Shown: positions 1 through 5,968 of the stretch, piece by piece
Layout: each line of letters opens with the position of its first letter
Numbering within the stretch: position 1 is the stretch's first letter
Assembly: GCA_023431725.1 (NCBI GenBank)
Contig: JAEYVN010000355.1
Location: 1-7,441, forward strand
DNA from: Pseudomonadota bacterium
GTDB lineage: Bacteria; Pseudomonadota; Alphaproteobacteria; Rhizobiales; Xanthobacteraceae
DNA length: 7,441 nucleotides
Reading direction: 5' to 3'
The notes under the pieces: generated by a model
Told to the model about the DNA's origin: nothing
The model's database searches: none
Seen by the model: only the letters and a program-made list of their open reading frames with translations
Translations under genes and position numbers: made by a program

Positions 1-855
1 CTGCCCGGATCCGTCGCCTTGTCCATAGCCGGCGGCGCTGGCTTCATCGAAACACGCAAGCGTCCTCTCGATCAGTGGCAACTCGACACCACGCGCCTTG
101 CCTTCAGCAATCATGGTACGGATATCCTTGCGCGCATCGTCGAGATTGAAGGACACCGCGCCAAAATCGCCACCGCCCAGCCACGCCGCAATATTCTGGC
201 CGCGATTTTTCACCGCGGTCGAAGCGCCCGACGTATCGGCAATGATATCGAGCATGCGCGACGGCTCGATGTTGAGATGACGGCTGATCGCCAGTGACTC
301 ACCAAGCGCCTGCCAATAGATCATCAACGGCAGATTAATGGCGAGCTTCATGCCGGAGCCAGCACCGACATCGCCGCAATGTTCAACCCGGCGGCACATC
401 TGTTCTAGCAGCGGCCTGGCGCGCTCGAAATCTGCTTTTGTACCACCGGCAAAGCCGAACAGCTTGCCCTGCCGCGCAGGCCCCGTCGTACCGCCGACCG
501 GGCATTCAACAAAGCTCGCGTTCTTTGCCAGCACTTTTTCCGACAAAGCGATTTCAGTCTGCGGTTGCACGGTGCTCATTTCAATGAAAAGCTTGCCGGC
601 AACGTCGCCAGACAAAAGCCCGGACGGACCGTGATAGACGGCATCGACAGCGGCAGCATCTGTAAGGATCGTGGCAATCGCCTCGCTTTGCGCGGCGAGT
701 TCAGCCGGAGTTGCGACAAGTTTCGCCCCGGCATCCACCAATGGCTTGGCTTTATCCGCCGACCTGTTCCAGACAATCACCTCGTTGCCGCATTCGAGCA
801 GTCGCGCCGCAATCGCGGCGCCCATTTTGCCAAGACCGGCCAATCCAACGCGCAT
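1..855 (-). CDS. NAD(P)-dependent beta-hydroxyacid dehydrogenase (3-hydroxyisobutyrate dehydrogenase family), 3' end cut by window edge
   Basis: Reading from ATG at 855 gives 285 codons with no stop before the left edge. The family is usually about 290-300 residues, so only the tail is missing. The N-terminal Rossmann fold carries GLGKMG at residues 7-12. Strand 2 ends in VWNRS (28-32), where Arg31 after Asn30 suggests NADP(H) can be used. A PVGG segment (119-122) stands at the position of the family's substrate-binding PVSGG. GSGMKLAIN (167-174) contains the expected catalytic Lys170 and Asn174. The C-terminal all-helical domain follows, and the GYGQGD stretch near 277-282 resembles the family's conserved tail. 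The start is supported by a strong ribosome binding site. Such enzymes oxidise beta-hydroxy acids or reduce semialdehydes such as glyoxylate, succinic or tartronate semialdehyde; which one applies here cannot be told. It is divergent from the transport operon, so co-regulation is possible but unproven. Confidence 0.9.
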   Translation of the reverse strand, partial: MRVGLAGLGKMGAAIAARLLECGNEVIVWNRSADKAKPLVDAGAKLVATPAELAAQSEAIATILTDAAAVDAVYHGPSGLLSGDVAGKLFIEMSTVQPQTEIALSEKVLAKNASFVECPVGGTTGPARQGKLFGFAGGTKADFERARPLLEQMCRRVEHCGDVGAGSGMKLAINLPLMIYWQALGESLAISRHLNIEPSRMLDIIADTSGASTAVKNRGQNIAAWLGGGDFGAVSFNLDDARKDIRTMIAEGKARGVELPLIERTLACFDEASAAGYGQGDGSGQ

Positions 856-859
856 GACG

Positions 860-870
860 CCTCTCCCCGC
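860..870 (-). promoter_or_regulatory. Ribosome binding site of the divergent dehydrogenase, identical to a repeat arm
   Basis: Read on the minus strand this is GCGGGGAGAGG, ending four bases before the ATG at 855, so GGGAGAGG makes a good Shine-Dalgarno sequence. The same 11 bases form the arms of the palindromic repeat at 2480-2628 (2481-2491 and 2604-2614, in the CCTCTCCCCGC orientation). It may be a repeat remnant recruited as a ribosome binding site, or a coincidence of purine-rich sequence. Confidence 0.6.
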
Positions 871-905
871 TCGATCTTTCGAATGCTCGCGCCATGTTTA
901 CGCGA

Positions 906-936
906 TCCCGATCATTTGAAAAGACATGCATCGGGA
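906..936. repeat. Inverted repeat TCCCGAT-N17-ATCGGGA
   Basis: TCCCGAT (906-912) and ATCGGGA (930-936) are perfect 7-base inverted copies separated by 17 bases. The dyad lies about 50-80 bases upstream of the dehydrogenase start, where a transcription factor site could act on that gene. The spacing is long for a simple operator but possible for a hairpin or a two-site arrangement. Function is inferred from position only. Confidence 0.4.
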
Positions 937-952
937 CGCTCACGCTGTTTCG

Positions 953-968
953 CCGGATGAAAATCCGG
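953..968. repeat. Short hairpin CCGGAT-GAAA-ATCCGG
   Basis: Perfect 6-base arms (953-958 and 963-968) enclose a GAAA loop, which as RNA on the plus strand would be a stable GNRA tetraloop. It is followed by AAAAATTCC, not by a T run, and on the minus strand the downstream side reads CGAAACAG, so it does not look like an intrinsic terminator in either direction. It may be an operator or a leftover repeat unit. Confidence 0.4.
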
Positions 969-1146
969 AAAAATTCCTTCTTGCCGTTTCAAGATCGTTG
1001 CACCTGAAAAGAGAAACTGCAAACTTGGAGATGATTGAAGAGCAGGCGGGCGACACACTTGCCATCAAAGCGCGCCTTGAGACTGACGCGCTACACCGAC
1101 CAACACGACCAAGCGACAATTCAACAAGACGCAACAAAAAGCGTCA

Positions 1147-1159
1147 TCAAGAGACTTGA
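1147..1159. promoter_or_regulatory. Dyad TCAAG-AGA-CTTGA, candidate regulator site
   Basis: A perfect 5+5 base dyad with a three-base centre, spanning T-N11-A, which is the minimal pattern described for LysR-type regulator boxes. It lies 67 bases upstream of the GTG start of the binding-protein gene. GCGT (1141-1144) and ACGC (1164-1167) flank it and could extend it into a longer imperfect hairpin. T-N11-A is a weak pattern and no regulator gene is present in the window, so this is only a candidate. Confidence 0.3.
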
Positions 1160-1181
1160 GGAAACGCATCATCGCCTTAAA

Positions 1182-1198
1182 GCGCAAAAAAAATGCGC
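1182..1198. repeat. Dyad GCGCA-A7-TGCGC just upstream of the binding-protein gene
   Basis: GCGCA (1182-1186) and TGCGC (1194-1198) flank a run of seven A residues, 28 bases before the start codon at 1227. It could be an operator close to the transcription start, or a small hairpin in the leader with an all-A loop. The arms are short, so chance is not excluded. Confidence 0.3.
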
Positions 1199-1211
1199 AG
1201 GGCATATCCAC

Positions 1212-1220
1212 GGAGGAGGA
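1212..1220 (+). promoter_or_regulatory. Strong ribosome binding site of the substrate-binding protein
   Basis: GGAGGAGGA lies six bases before the GTG at 1227. It is the best Shine-Dalgarno sequence on the plus strand here and decides the start. The frame is open back to 1035, but those 64 upstream codons have no comparable site and would bury the signal peptide. Confidence 0.85.
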
Positions 1221-1226
1221 AACGCC

Positions 1227-2474
1227 GTGAAGCTGAATCGACGAACTGCCATAAAAGGTGCGCTCGCAGCGAGCGTCAGCTCGCAGGTTCTGAAAATCCC
1301 TGCGGCTGTTGCGCAAGCAGCTCCCATCCAGATTGGATTTCTGACCGTCAAGACCGGCCCGCTTGCCTCTGGCGGCATCCAGATGGAGCAAGGACTGACG
1401 GTCTTCCTGAAGGAACGCAACTACACGCTTGGCGGCCGCAAGGTCGAACTGCACACCGCCGATACCGCGGGCAATCCGGCACAGACACGCACCAAGACTC
1501 AGGAACTGGTCGAGCGCCTGAAAGTCTCGGCGCTGATCGGTCCACTGGCGGCCTTCGAGGCATTGGCGATCGACGATTACATCCGCTCATCACAGATGCC
1601 GATCCTCACCGTCGCCGGCGCCGAGGACATGACGCAGCGAAAGGCGAACCCCTGGCTGGTGCGACCGAGTTCGACGTCGGCGCAGCCCAGCCATCCGGTC
1701 GGTGATTACGCGGCCAAAGAACTCAAGATGAAGCGCGTCGCCTGCATCGCCGACGACTTCGCCTTCGGGCATGAGAATGTCGCCGGCTTCCAGCGTGCGT
1801 TCGAGGATGCCGGGGGCAAAGTGGTGCAGAAACTCTGGCCGCCGCTGAACGCGCCGGATTACGCAACGTATATCTCGCAGCTGAAATCAAACCTCGACGG
1901 CATTTATACCGGCCACGCCGGCTCGAACGGCTTCAAGTTCATCAAGCAATTGCGGGAATACGGCAACACGTCGCAGATCCTCGGCGGCTTCACGCCGGTC
2001 GATGAATCGCTGCTGCAGCAGATGGGCGATGATGCACTCGGCGCCATCACCGGCAACTGGTATTCGGCACAGCTCGACAACCCAATCAACAAGCGCTTCG
2101 TCGCCGCGATCCAGAAGGACTACAAGGTCGATCCTGGTGTCTATGCCGCCGAGACCTATCTCAGCGGCGAGGTTCTCGACCAGGCGCTGAAGGACGTCAA
2201 AGGCAATATCGAAGACAAGGCCGCCTTCATGAAGGCGCTGAAAGGCGTGAAGCTGCAGGAATCGCTGCGCGGGCCGATGCATTTCGACGAATACGGCAAC
2301 GTGGTCGGCAACAATTATATCCGCAAAGTCGAGCGCAAGGGCGGCAAGCTGGTGAATGCCGTGGTGAAGACCTATCCGGATGTCAGCCAGTTCTGGACCT
2401 ACAAGCCGGAGGAATTCCTCAAGCAGCCGGTCTATTCGCGCGACTTCCCGCCCGCGAAGAATCTGGAGCCGTAA
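1227..2474 (+). CDS. Branched-chain/organic-acid ABC transporter periplasmic substrate-binding protein (LivK-like, Peripla_BP_6)
   Basis: This 415-residue protein starts at GTG. The leader has a twin-arginine pattern, NRRTAIK (residues 4-10), then a short hydrophobic stretch and PAAVAQA (25-31), with cleavage probably at AVA or AQA. This suggests export to the periplasm, possibly already folded through Tat. The mature protein opens with IQIGFLTVKTGPLASGG (34-50), the usual first strand and ligand loop of type I periplasmic binding proteins. SALIGPLAAFEALAI (101-115) and the hinge segments around 125-175 and 250-275 also fit Peripla_BP_6. The protein captures the ligand and delivers it to LivH/LivM. 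Homologues bind leucine, amides, or aromatic and other organic acids; the catabolic genes downstream make a non-amino-acid ligand plausible, but the residues seen do not settle it. A palindromic repeat separates it from livH. Confidence 0.9.
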   Translation: MKLNRRTAIKGALAASVSSQVLKIPAAVAQAAPIQIGFLTVKTGPLASGGIQMEQGLTVFLKERNYTLGGRKVELHTADTAGNPAQTRTKTQELVERLKVSALIGPLAAFEALAIDDYIRSSQMPILTVAGAEDMTQRKANPWLVRPSSTSAQPSHPVGDYAAKELKMKRVACIADDFAFGHENVAGFQRAFEDAGGKVVQKLWPPLNAPDYATYISQLKSNLDGIYTGHAGSNGFKFIKQLREYGNTSQILGGFTPVDESLLQQMGDDALGAITGNWYSAQLDNPINKRFVAAIQKDYKVDPGVYAAETYLSGEVLDQALKDVKGNIEDKAAFMKALKGVKLQESLRGPMHFDEYGNVVGNNYIRKVERKGGKLVNAVVKTYPDVSQFWTYKPEEFLKQPVYSRDFPPAKNLEP

Positions 2475-2479
2475 CTCTT

Positions 2480-2628
2480 CCCTCTCCCCGCTTCAGCGGG
2501 GAGAGGGTGGCTTCCGAGTGCAGCGAGGAAGTCGGGTGAGGGGCTGCCGTCCACAACAACAGATGAGGCAACTCCCCCTCACCCCGATCGCTTCGCGATC
2601 CGACCTCTCCCCGCACGCGGGGAGAGGT
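2480..2628. repeat. Composite palindromic intergenic repeat between the binding-protein gene and livH
   Basis: About 149 bases made of nested dyads. A 12-base perfect stem with a TTCA loop occupies 2480-2507. CTTCC (2511-2515) can pair with GGAAG (2527-2531). GGGTGAGGGG (2534-2543) pairs with CCCCTCACCC (2575-2584). GATCGC-TTC-GCGATC forms a hairpin at 2586-2600. A second 12-base stem, ACCTCTCCCCGC-AC-GCGGGGAGAGGT, closes the unit (2603-2628). The two end stems share the 11-mer CCTCTCCCCGC, so the element as a whole is symmetrical and could fold as one long cruciform. No T tract follows the stems, so it is not a classical terminator. It resembles dispersed REP-like elements familiar from Rhizobiales genomes (recalled, not searched). 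In the transcript it could protect the upstream mRNA end or reduce read-through, giving more binding protein than membrane subunits. Confidence 0.85.
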
Positions 2629-2663
2629 GAAGCACGCGTCGATTGAGCGGGAATACATCGCAT

Positions 2664-3524
2664 ATGCAGTTCTGGGTTATTCAAACGTTGAATTCGGTCG
2701 CGTTCGGCGGCCTGTTGTTTCTCCTGTCATCCGGCTTTTCGCTGATCTTCGGATTGATGCGCATTCCCAATCTTGCGCATGGTGCGTTCTTCATGCTGGG
2801 GGCGTATTTCGGCTACACGCTGCTGTCGCTGAAATTCAATTTCTGGATTGCGGCCATCGGCGCGGGGCTCGGCGTCGGTCTTGTCGGCGTTATCCTCGAA
2901 CGCTTCGTGCTGCGGCAATTGCCCGGCAACGCGCAGGGACAGGTGCTCGTCACGCTCGGCCTGTCGTTCATCGTCGCGGATCTGTGCCTGATGATCTGGA
3001 CCGGCGACCCGATGCCGTTGCCGGCGCCGCAGGAATTGCGGCCGCCACTGCGTTACTTCGGTCTCGCCTTCCCGACCTATCGTCTGGTCGTGCTCGGGCT
3101 CGCGCTCGTGGCGGCTGTCGGCCTCTACTTTCTCATGGAACGCACGCGCGTCGGCGCGATGATCCGAGCCGGTGTCGACGATCCGGAGATGGCGCGCGGC
3201 GTCGGCATTCCAGTCGGACGATTGTTCACCACCGTCTTTCTGCTCGGTGCCGCCCTCGCCGGCATGGGTGGTGTGCTCGGTGGCCCGATCCTCAATGCCT
3301 ATCCCGGCCTCGACGCCGACATGCTGCCGCTCGCGCTGATTGTCGTGATCCTCGGCGGCGCGGGCAGTCTGCTCGGCGCCTTCGTCGGCAGCTTCATCGT
3401 CGGCTTTCTGTATAACTTCGGCATCGCCCTGGTGCCGGACCTTGCCTATTTCGTGCTGTTCCTGCCGATGGTGCTGGTGCTGATCTTCCTGCCGCAGGGC
3501 CTGTTCGGGCGGGTGCAGCTATGA
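2664..3524 (+). CDS. livH: Branched-chain ABC transporter permease, LivH type
   Basis: A 286-residue integral membrane protein, one of the two permeases of a HAAT-family importer. It has about eight hydrophobic spans. LSSGFSLIFGLMRIPNLAHG (residues 21-40) is the typical first LivH block, and RAGVDDPEMARGVGIPVGR (168-186) is the cytoplasmic loop that docks on the ATPases. A further conserved block, VVILGGAGSLLGAFVG, is at 227-242, and the protein ends with PQGLFG. I chose ATG at 2664 because the hydrophobic sequence begins directly there. The only other in-frame start is TTG at 2643, giving seven extra unremarkable residues. The ribosome binding site is weak (CGGGA about 11 bases upstream), perhaps because the repeat lies immediately before. 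The stop overlaps the livM start by four bases (ATGA), implying coupled translation. Confidence 0.93.
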   Translation: MQFWVIQTLNSVAFGGLLFLLSSGFSLIFGLMRIPNLAHGAFFMLGAYFGYTLLSLKFNFWIAAIGAGLGVGLVGVILERFVLRQLPGNAQGQVLVTLGLSFIVADLCLMIWTGDPMPLPAPQELRPPLRYFGLAFPTYRLVVLGLALVAAVGLYFLMERTRVGAMIRAGVDDPEMARGVGIPVGRLFTTVFLLGAALAGMGGVLGGPILNAYPGLDADMLPLALIVVILGGAGSLLGAFVGSFIVGFLYNFGIALVPDLAYFVLFLPMVLVLIFLPQGLFGRVQL

Positions 3525-4504
3525 CGCGCGCAAAAATCATCTGGCTGGCCGTCTGCGCGGTGCTTCTGATCGCATTGCCGCGCATCATCACTCACGACTT
3601 CTACATCAACATGGCCAGCCAGGTGCTGATCTTCGCGATCCTCGCGTTGAGCCTCAACCTCATGCTCGGCTTCGGCGGCATGGTGTCGCTCGGCCACGCC
3701 GCCTATATCGGTGTCGCCGGCTACACCTGCATCCTGCTGACCACGGCCGGCTATCATCCGGCGATTGCCGCTCTCGTCGCACTCATCCTCTCCACCGGAT
3801 GCGCAGCGATCTTCGGTATGCTGTCGCTGCGCGCACCAGGCCTCGGCTTCCTGATGATCACGCTGGCGCTTGGCCAGATCGTCTGGGGCATCGCCTACAG
3901 AGCCAATACACTGACCGGCGGCGACAACGGGATCAGCCTGCCGGCACGCCCGATGCCGTTCGGATTCGATATCCGCAGTGCCGAGAGCTTCTATTACTTC
4001 ACGCTGGTTGTTTTCCTCGTCGCGCTGTTTGGCATGTGGCGCTTCGTGCGCTCGCCATTCGGCGCCAGCCTGATGGGCACGCGCGATCAGCCACGGCGCA
4101 TGCGCATGCTCGGCTATGATACGTGGCGTATCCAGTGGCTGACATTCATCATTGCCGGCTTCTGGGGCTCGGTCGGCGGCCTGATGTATGTGTATTACAA
4201 CGTGTTCCTGTCGCCCCATGCGCTGACGCTGCAGCAATCGGCGGAAGTCTTGCTGATGGCGATCCTCGGCGGCGCAACCTCGCTGACCGGCCCGATCGTC
4301 GGCGCCGCGATCGTCACGCTGGTGAAGAACGTCGTCTCCTCGTATGTCGAGCGTTGGAATTCGCTCCTCGGCGCGATCTTCATCATCGTCATCATGTTCA
4401 TGCCGCTCGGTATTGTACCCGGCTGCCAGGCGCTGTGGCGCAAATGGCAGGCCAGACACAAGCCGCCCGCGGCATCCGCACCTGCGCCGGAGCCGGCCGA
4501 ATGA
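3521..4504 (+). CDS. livM: Branched-chain ABC transporter permease, LivM type
   Basis: A 327-residue membrane protein that pairs with LivH to form the channel across the inner membrane. Family landmarks are LGFGGMVSLGHAAYIGVAGY (residues 49-68), the LTGGDNGI loop (131-138), the cytoplasmic coupling loop around GTRDQPRRMRMLGYDTWR (186-203), AILGGATSLTGPIVGA (247-262) and the closing MPLGIVPG (294-301). About ten membrane spans are likely; I did not run a predictor. The last 25 or so residues are a hydrophilic tail rich in Pro and Ala after a basic WRKWQARHK stretch, so probably cytoplasmic and disordered. The start overlaps the livH stop by four bases and the stop overlaps the livG start by four, so this subunit is translationally coupled on both sides. 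Confidence 0.94.
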   Translation: MTRAKIIWLAVCAVLLIALPRIITHDFYINMASQVLIFAILALSLNLMLGFGGMVSLGHAAYIGVAGYTCILLTTAGYHPAIAALVALILSTGCAAIFGMLSLRAPGLGFLMITLALGQIVWGIAYRANTLTGGDNGISLPARPMPFGFDIRSAESFYYFTLVVFLVALFGMWRFVRSPFGASLMGTRDQPRRMRMLGYDTWRIQWLTFIIAGFWGSVGGLMYVYYNVFLSPHALTLQQSAEVLLMAILGGATSLTGPIVGAAIVTLVKNVVSSYVERWNSLLGAIFIIVIMFMPLGIVPGCQALWRKWQARHKPPAASAPAPEPAE

Positions 4505-5241
4505 CGCCAGCCCTTCATGTCAATGAACTCAACAAGCGCTTCGGCGGCCTGCCGGCGACTCGCGACGTGTCGTTCCGTGTCATGCCCGGCGAACGGCACC
4601 TGATTATAGGACCGAACGGCGCCGGCAAGACGACCCTATTCAACCTCATTACCGGAGACCTCACCGCCGATTCCGGTTCGGTCAAACTGTTCGGTGAAGA
4701 ACTCATCACCATGCCGACCGAGAAGCGCGTGCATCTCGGACTTGCGCGCACGTATCAGATCCTGACGCTGTTTCCGCACGAGACACTGCTGCACAACGTC
4801 AAGCTTGCGCTGCTCGGCCTCAACCCGTTGCGCTGGAATCCATGGACGGCGCTGTCGCAGCACAAGGACATGACGGATGCCGCGCATGCGGCGCTGACGC
4901 AGGTCGGGCTCGGCGATAGCGCCGATCGCATCGTGTCCGAGACATCCTATGGCGAGCGGCGACGCCTCGAGTTCGCGATGGCGCTGGCGCAGAAGCCGAA
5001 GGTGCTGTTGCTCGACGAACCGCTTGCCGGCCTGTCGCAGGAAGAACGCAAGACCGTCGGCGCCCTGCTCAAAACCATTCCGCGCGACGTCACCATCGTC
5101 ATGATCGAGCATGACATGGACACAGCGCTCGAATTCGCCGAGCGCATCACGCTGCTGCACTACGGGCAAGTGATCGTGGAGGGCACGCGCGCCGAAGTGG
5201 TCGCCGATCCGCGCACACGGGAGGTCTATCTCGGTGACTGA
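4501..5241 (+). CDS. livG: Branched-chain ABC transporter ATP-binding protein, LivG type
   Basis: A 246-residue cytoplasmic ATPase that with LivF powers uptake. Walker A is GPNGAGKT (residues 37-44), the Q-loop is Gln86 in LARTYQ, and the signature motif is SYGERRRLE (149-157), the SYGE form usual in LivG in place of LSGGQ. Walker B is VLLLDEP (168-174) with catalytic Glu173, and the switch histidine is His204 in MIEHD. The stretch around residues 100-125 (GLNPLRWNPW) is the LivG-type insert of the helical domain. The frame is open upstream to 4123 inside livM, but the ATG at 4501, overlapping the livM stop as ATGA, gives the standard LivG N-terminus. Its last eight bases overlap livF. Confidence 0.95.
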   Translation: MTPALHVNELNKRFGGLPATRDVSFRVMPGERHLIIGPNGAGKTTLFNLITGDLTADSGSVKLFGEELITMPTEKRVHLGLARTYQILTLFPHETLLHNVKLALLGLNPLRWNPWTALSQHKDMTDAAHAALTQVGLGDSADRIVSETSYGERRRLEFAMALAQKPKVLLLDEPLAGLSQEERKTVGALLKTIPRDVTIVMIEHDMDTALEFAERITLLHYGQVIVEGTRAEVVADPRTREVYLGD

Positions 5242-5953
5242 AGCACTCGCCGTTTCCAGCATCGATGCCTATTACGGCGACAGCCATGTGCTGCACGGCG
5301 TAAGTTTCGCATTACAGGAAGGTCGTTTGCTGGGGCTTCTCGGCCGCAACGGTGCGGGCAAGACCACCAGCATGTCGACGATCATGGGTTTTCTCAAACC
5401 GCGGCGCGGCAGCATCACATTGTTCGGCGAGCCGATTGCCGGCCTCGCACCCGACACGATTTCGCATCGGGGGATCGGCCTCGTGCCCCAAGGGCGTCGC
5501 GTGTTCCGTTCGCTGACCGTGCGCGAAAACCTCGTCGTCGCCGAGCAGCGCCGCAAGCGGGACGGCGGACGCCCGGAATGGACATTGGATCGCGTCTATT
5601 CCGTGTTCCCCCGCCTGAAGGAGCGTGAAGACCAAATGTCCGGCTCACTCTCCGGTGGCGAACAGCAGATGCTGGCCATCGGCCGCGCGCTGATGGGGAA
5701 TCCGCGTGTCCTGCTGATGGATGAGCCGTCCGAAGGGCTGGCTCCACAACTTGTAGCCGAAGTCGGCCGCACAATTGCGCGATTGAAGGCGGAAGGACAG
5801 TCGATCATCCTGGTCGAACAGAATATAAAGCTGACCCTCGATCTTGCGGACGACGTCGCAATCATCAATACCGGCGCGATTGCCTTCACCGGCACGGCCG
5901 AGCAATTGAGAAACAGTCCAACCTTGATTGCCCAGCAACTGGGCGTGTTCTGA
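5234..5953 (+). CDS. livF: Branched-chain ABC transporter ATP-binding protein, LivF type
   Basis: A 239-residue second ATPase of the importer, starting at GTG within the end of livG (eight-base overlap). Walker A is GRNGAGKT (residues 37-44), the Q-loop is Gln86 in GLVPQGRRVFRSLTVREN, a stretch diagnostic of LivF. The signature is LSGGEQQMLAIGRAL (139-153), Walker B is VLLMDEPSEGLAP (159-171) with Glu164, and the switch position reads VEQN (194-197). Gln196 in place of histidine is normal for LivF and not a defect. LivG and LivF act as a heterodimer beneath LivH/LivM. The amidohydrolase gene begins 15 bases after the stop, so transcription very likely continues into the catabolic genes. Confidence 0.95.
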   Translation: MTEALAVSSIDAYYGDSHVLHGVSFALQEGRLLGLLGRNGAGKTTSMSTIMGFLKPRRGSITLFGEPIAGLAPDTISHRGIGLVPQGRRVFRSLTVRENLVVAEQRRKRDGGRPEWTLDRVYSVFPRLKEREDQMSGSLSGGEQQMLAIGRALMGNPRVLLMDEPSEGLAPQLVAEVGRTIARLKAEGQSIILVEQNIKLTLDLADDVAIINTGAIAFTGTAEQLRNSPTLIAQQLGVF

Positions 5954-5968
5954 AGTGGAAAATGTGTG

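Larger units (their letters stand above)
856..1226. promoter_or_regulatory. Divergent intergenic region with several dyads, presumed to hold both promoters
   Basis: This 371-base stretch separates the minus-strand dehydrogenase from the plus-strand transport operon. I see no gene in it: the frames that stay open lack ribosome binding sites and recognisable protein character. It is visibly richer in A than the coding sequence, especially at 1130-1195. It must contain the promoter of each transcription unit unless they start further away, but I found no pair of -35/-10 hexamers with good spacing and no sigma-54 type GG-N10-GC site. Four short inverted repeats in it are listed separately and are candidate operator or leader structures. 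Confidence 0.5.

Noticed and set aside
1156..1184. TTGAGG with downstream TTAAAG as a sigma-70 promoter for the operon
   Set aside because: Spacing is wrong and the -10 match is poor. With the A-rich background I could not support it above chance.
1035..1226. Possible 64-residue N-terminal extension of the substrate-binding protein
   Set aside because: It would place the signal peptide internally. The GTG at 1227 has a near-ideal ribosome binding site and begins directly with the export signal.
2480..2628. CRISPR array or intrinsic terminator
   Set aside because: There are no regularly spaced identical direct repeats with unique spacers, and no T tract follows any of the stems. A composite palindromic repeat explains it better.
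3446..4459. A 337-codon open frame on the minus strand, antisense to livM
   Set aside because: Its translation is rich in Arg, Asp, Glu, Gln and His with no domain pattern, as expected from the complement of GC-rich codons. livM on the plus strand is unmistakable.
4123..4500. Possible 126-residue N-terminal extension of LivG
   Set aside because: The segment is an out-of-frame reading of livM. LivG starts normally at 4501 with the four-base overlap typical of the operon.
4945..4971. Degenerate ABC signature SYGER in LivG
   Set aside because: SYGE is a common LivG variant of LSGGQ, and all other ATPase motifs are intact.
5813..5824. Loss of the switch histidine in LivF (VEQN in place of EH)
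   Set aside because: Gln at this position is usual in the LivF subfamily, so it is not evidence of an inactive ATPase.
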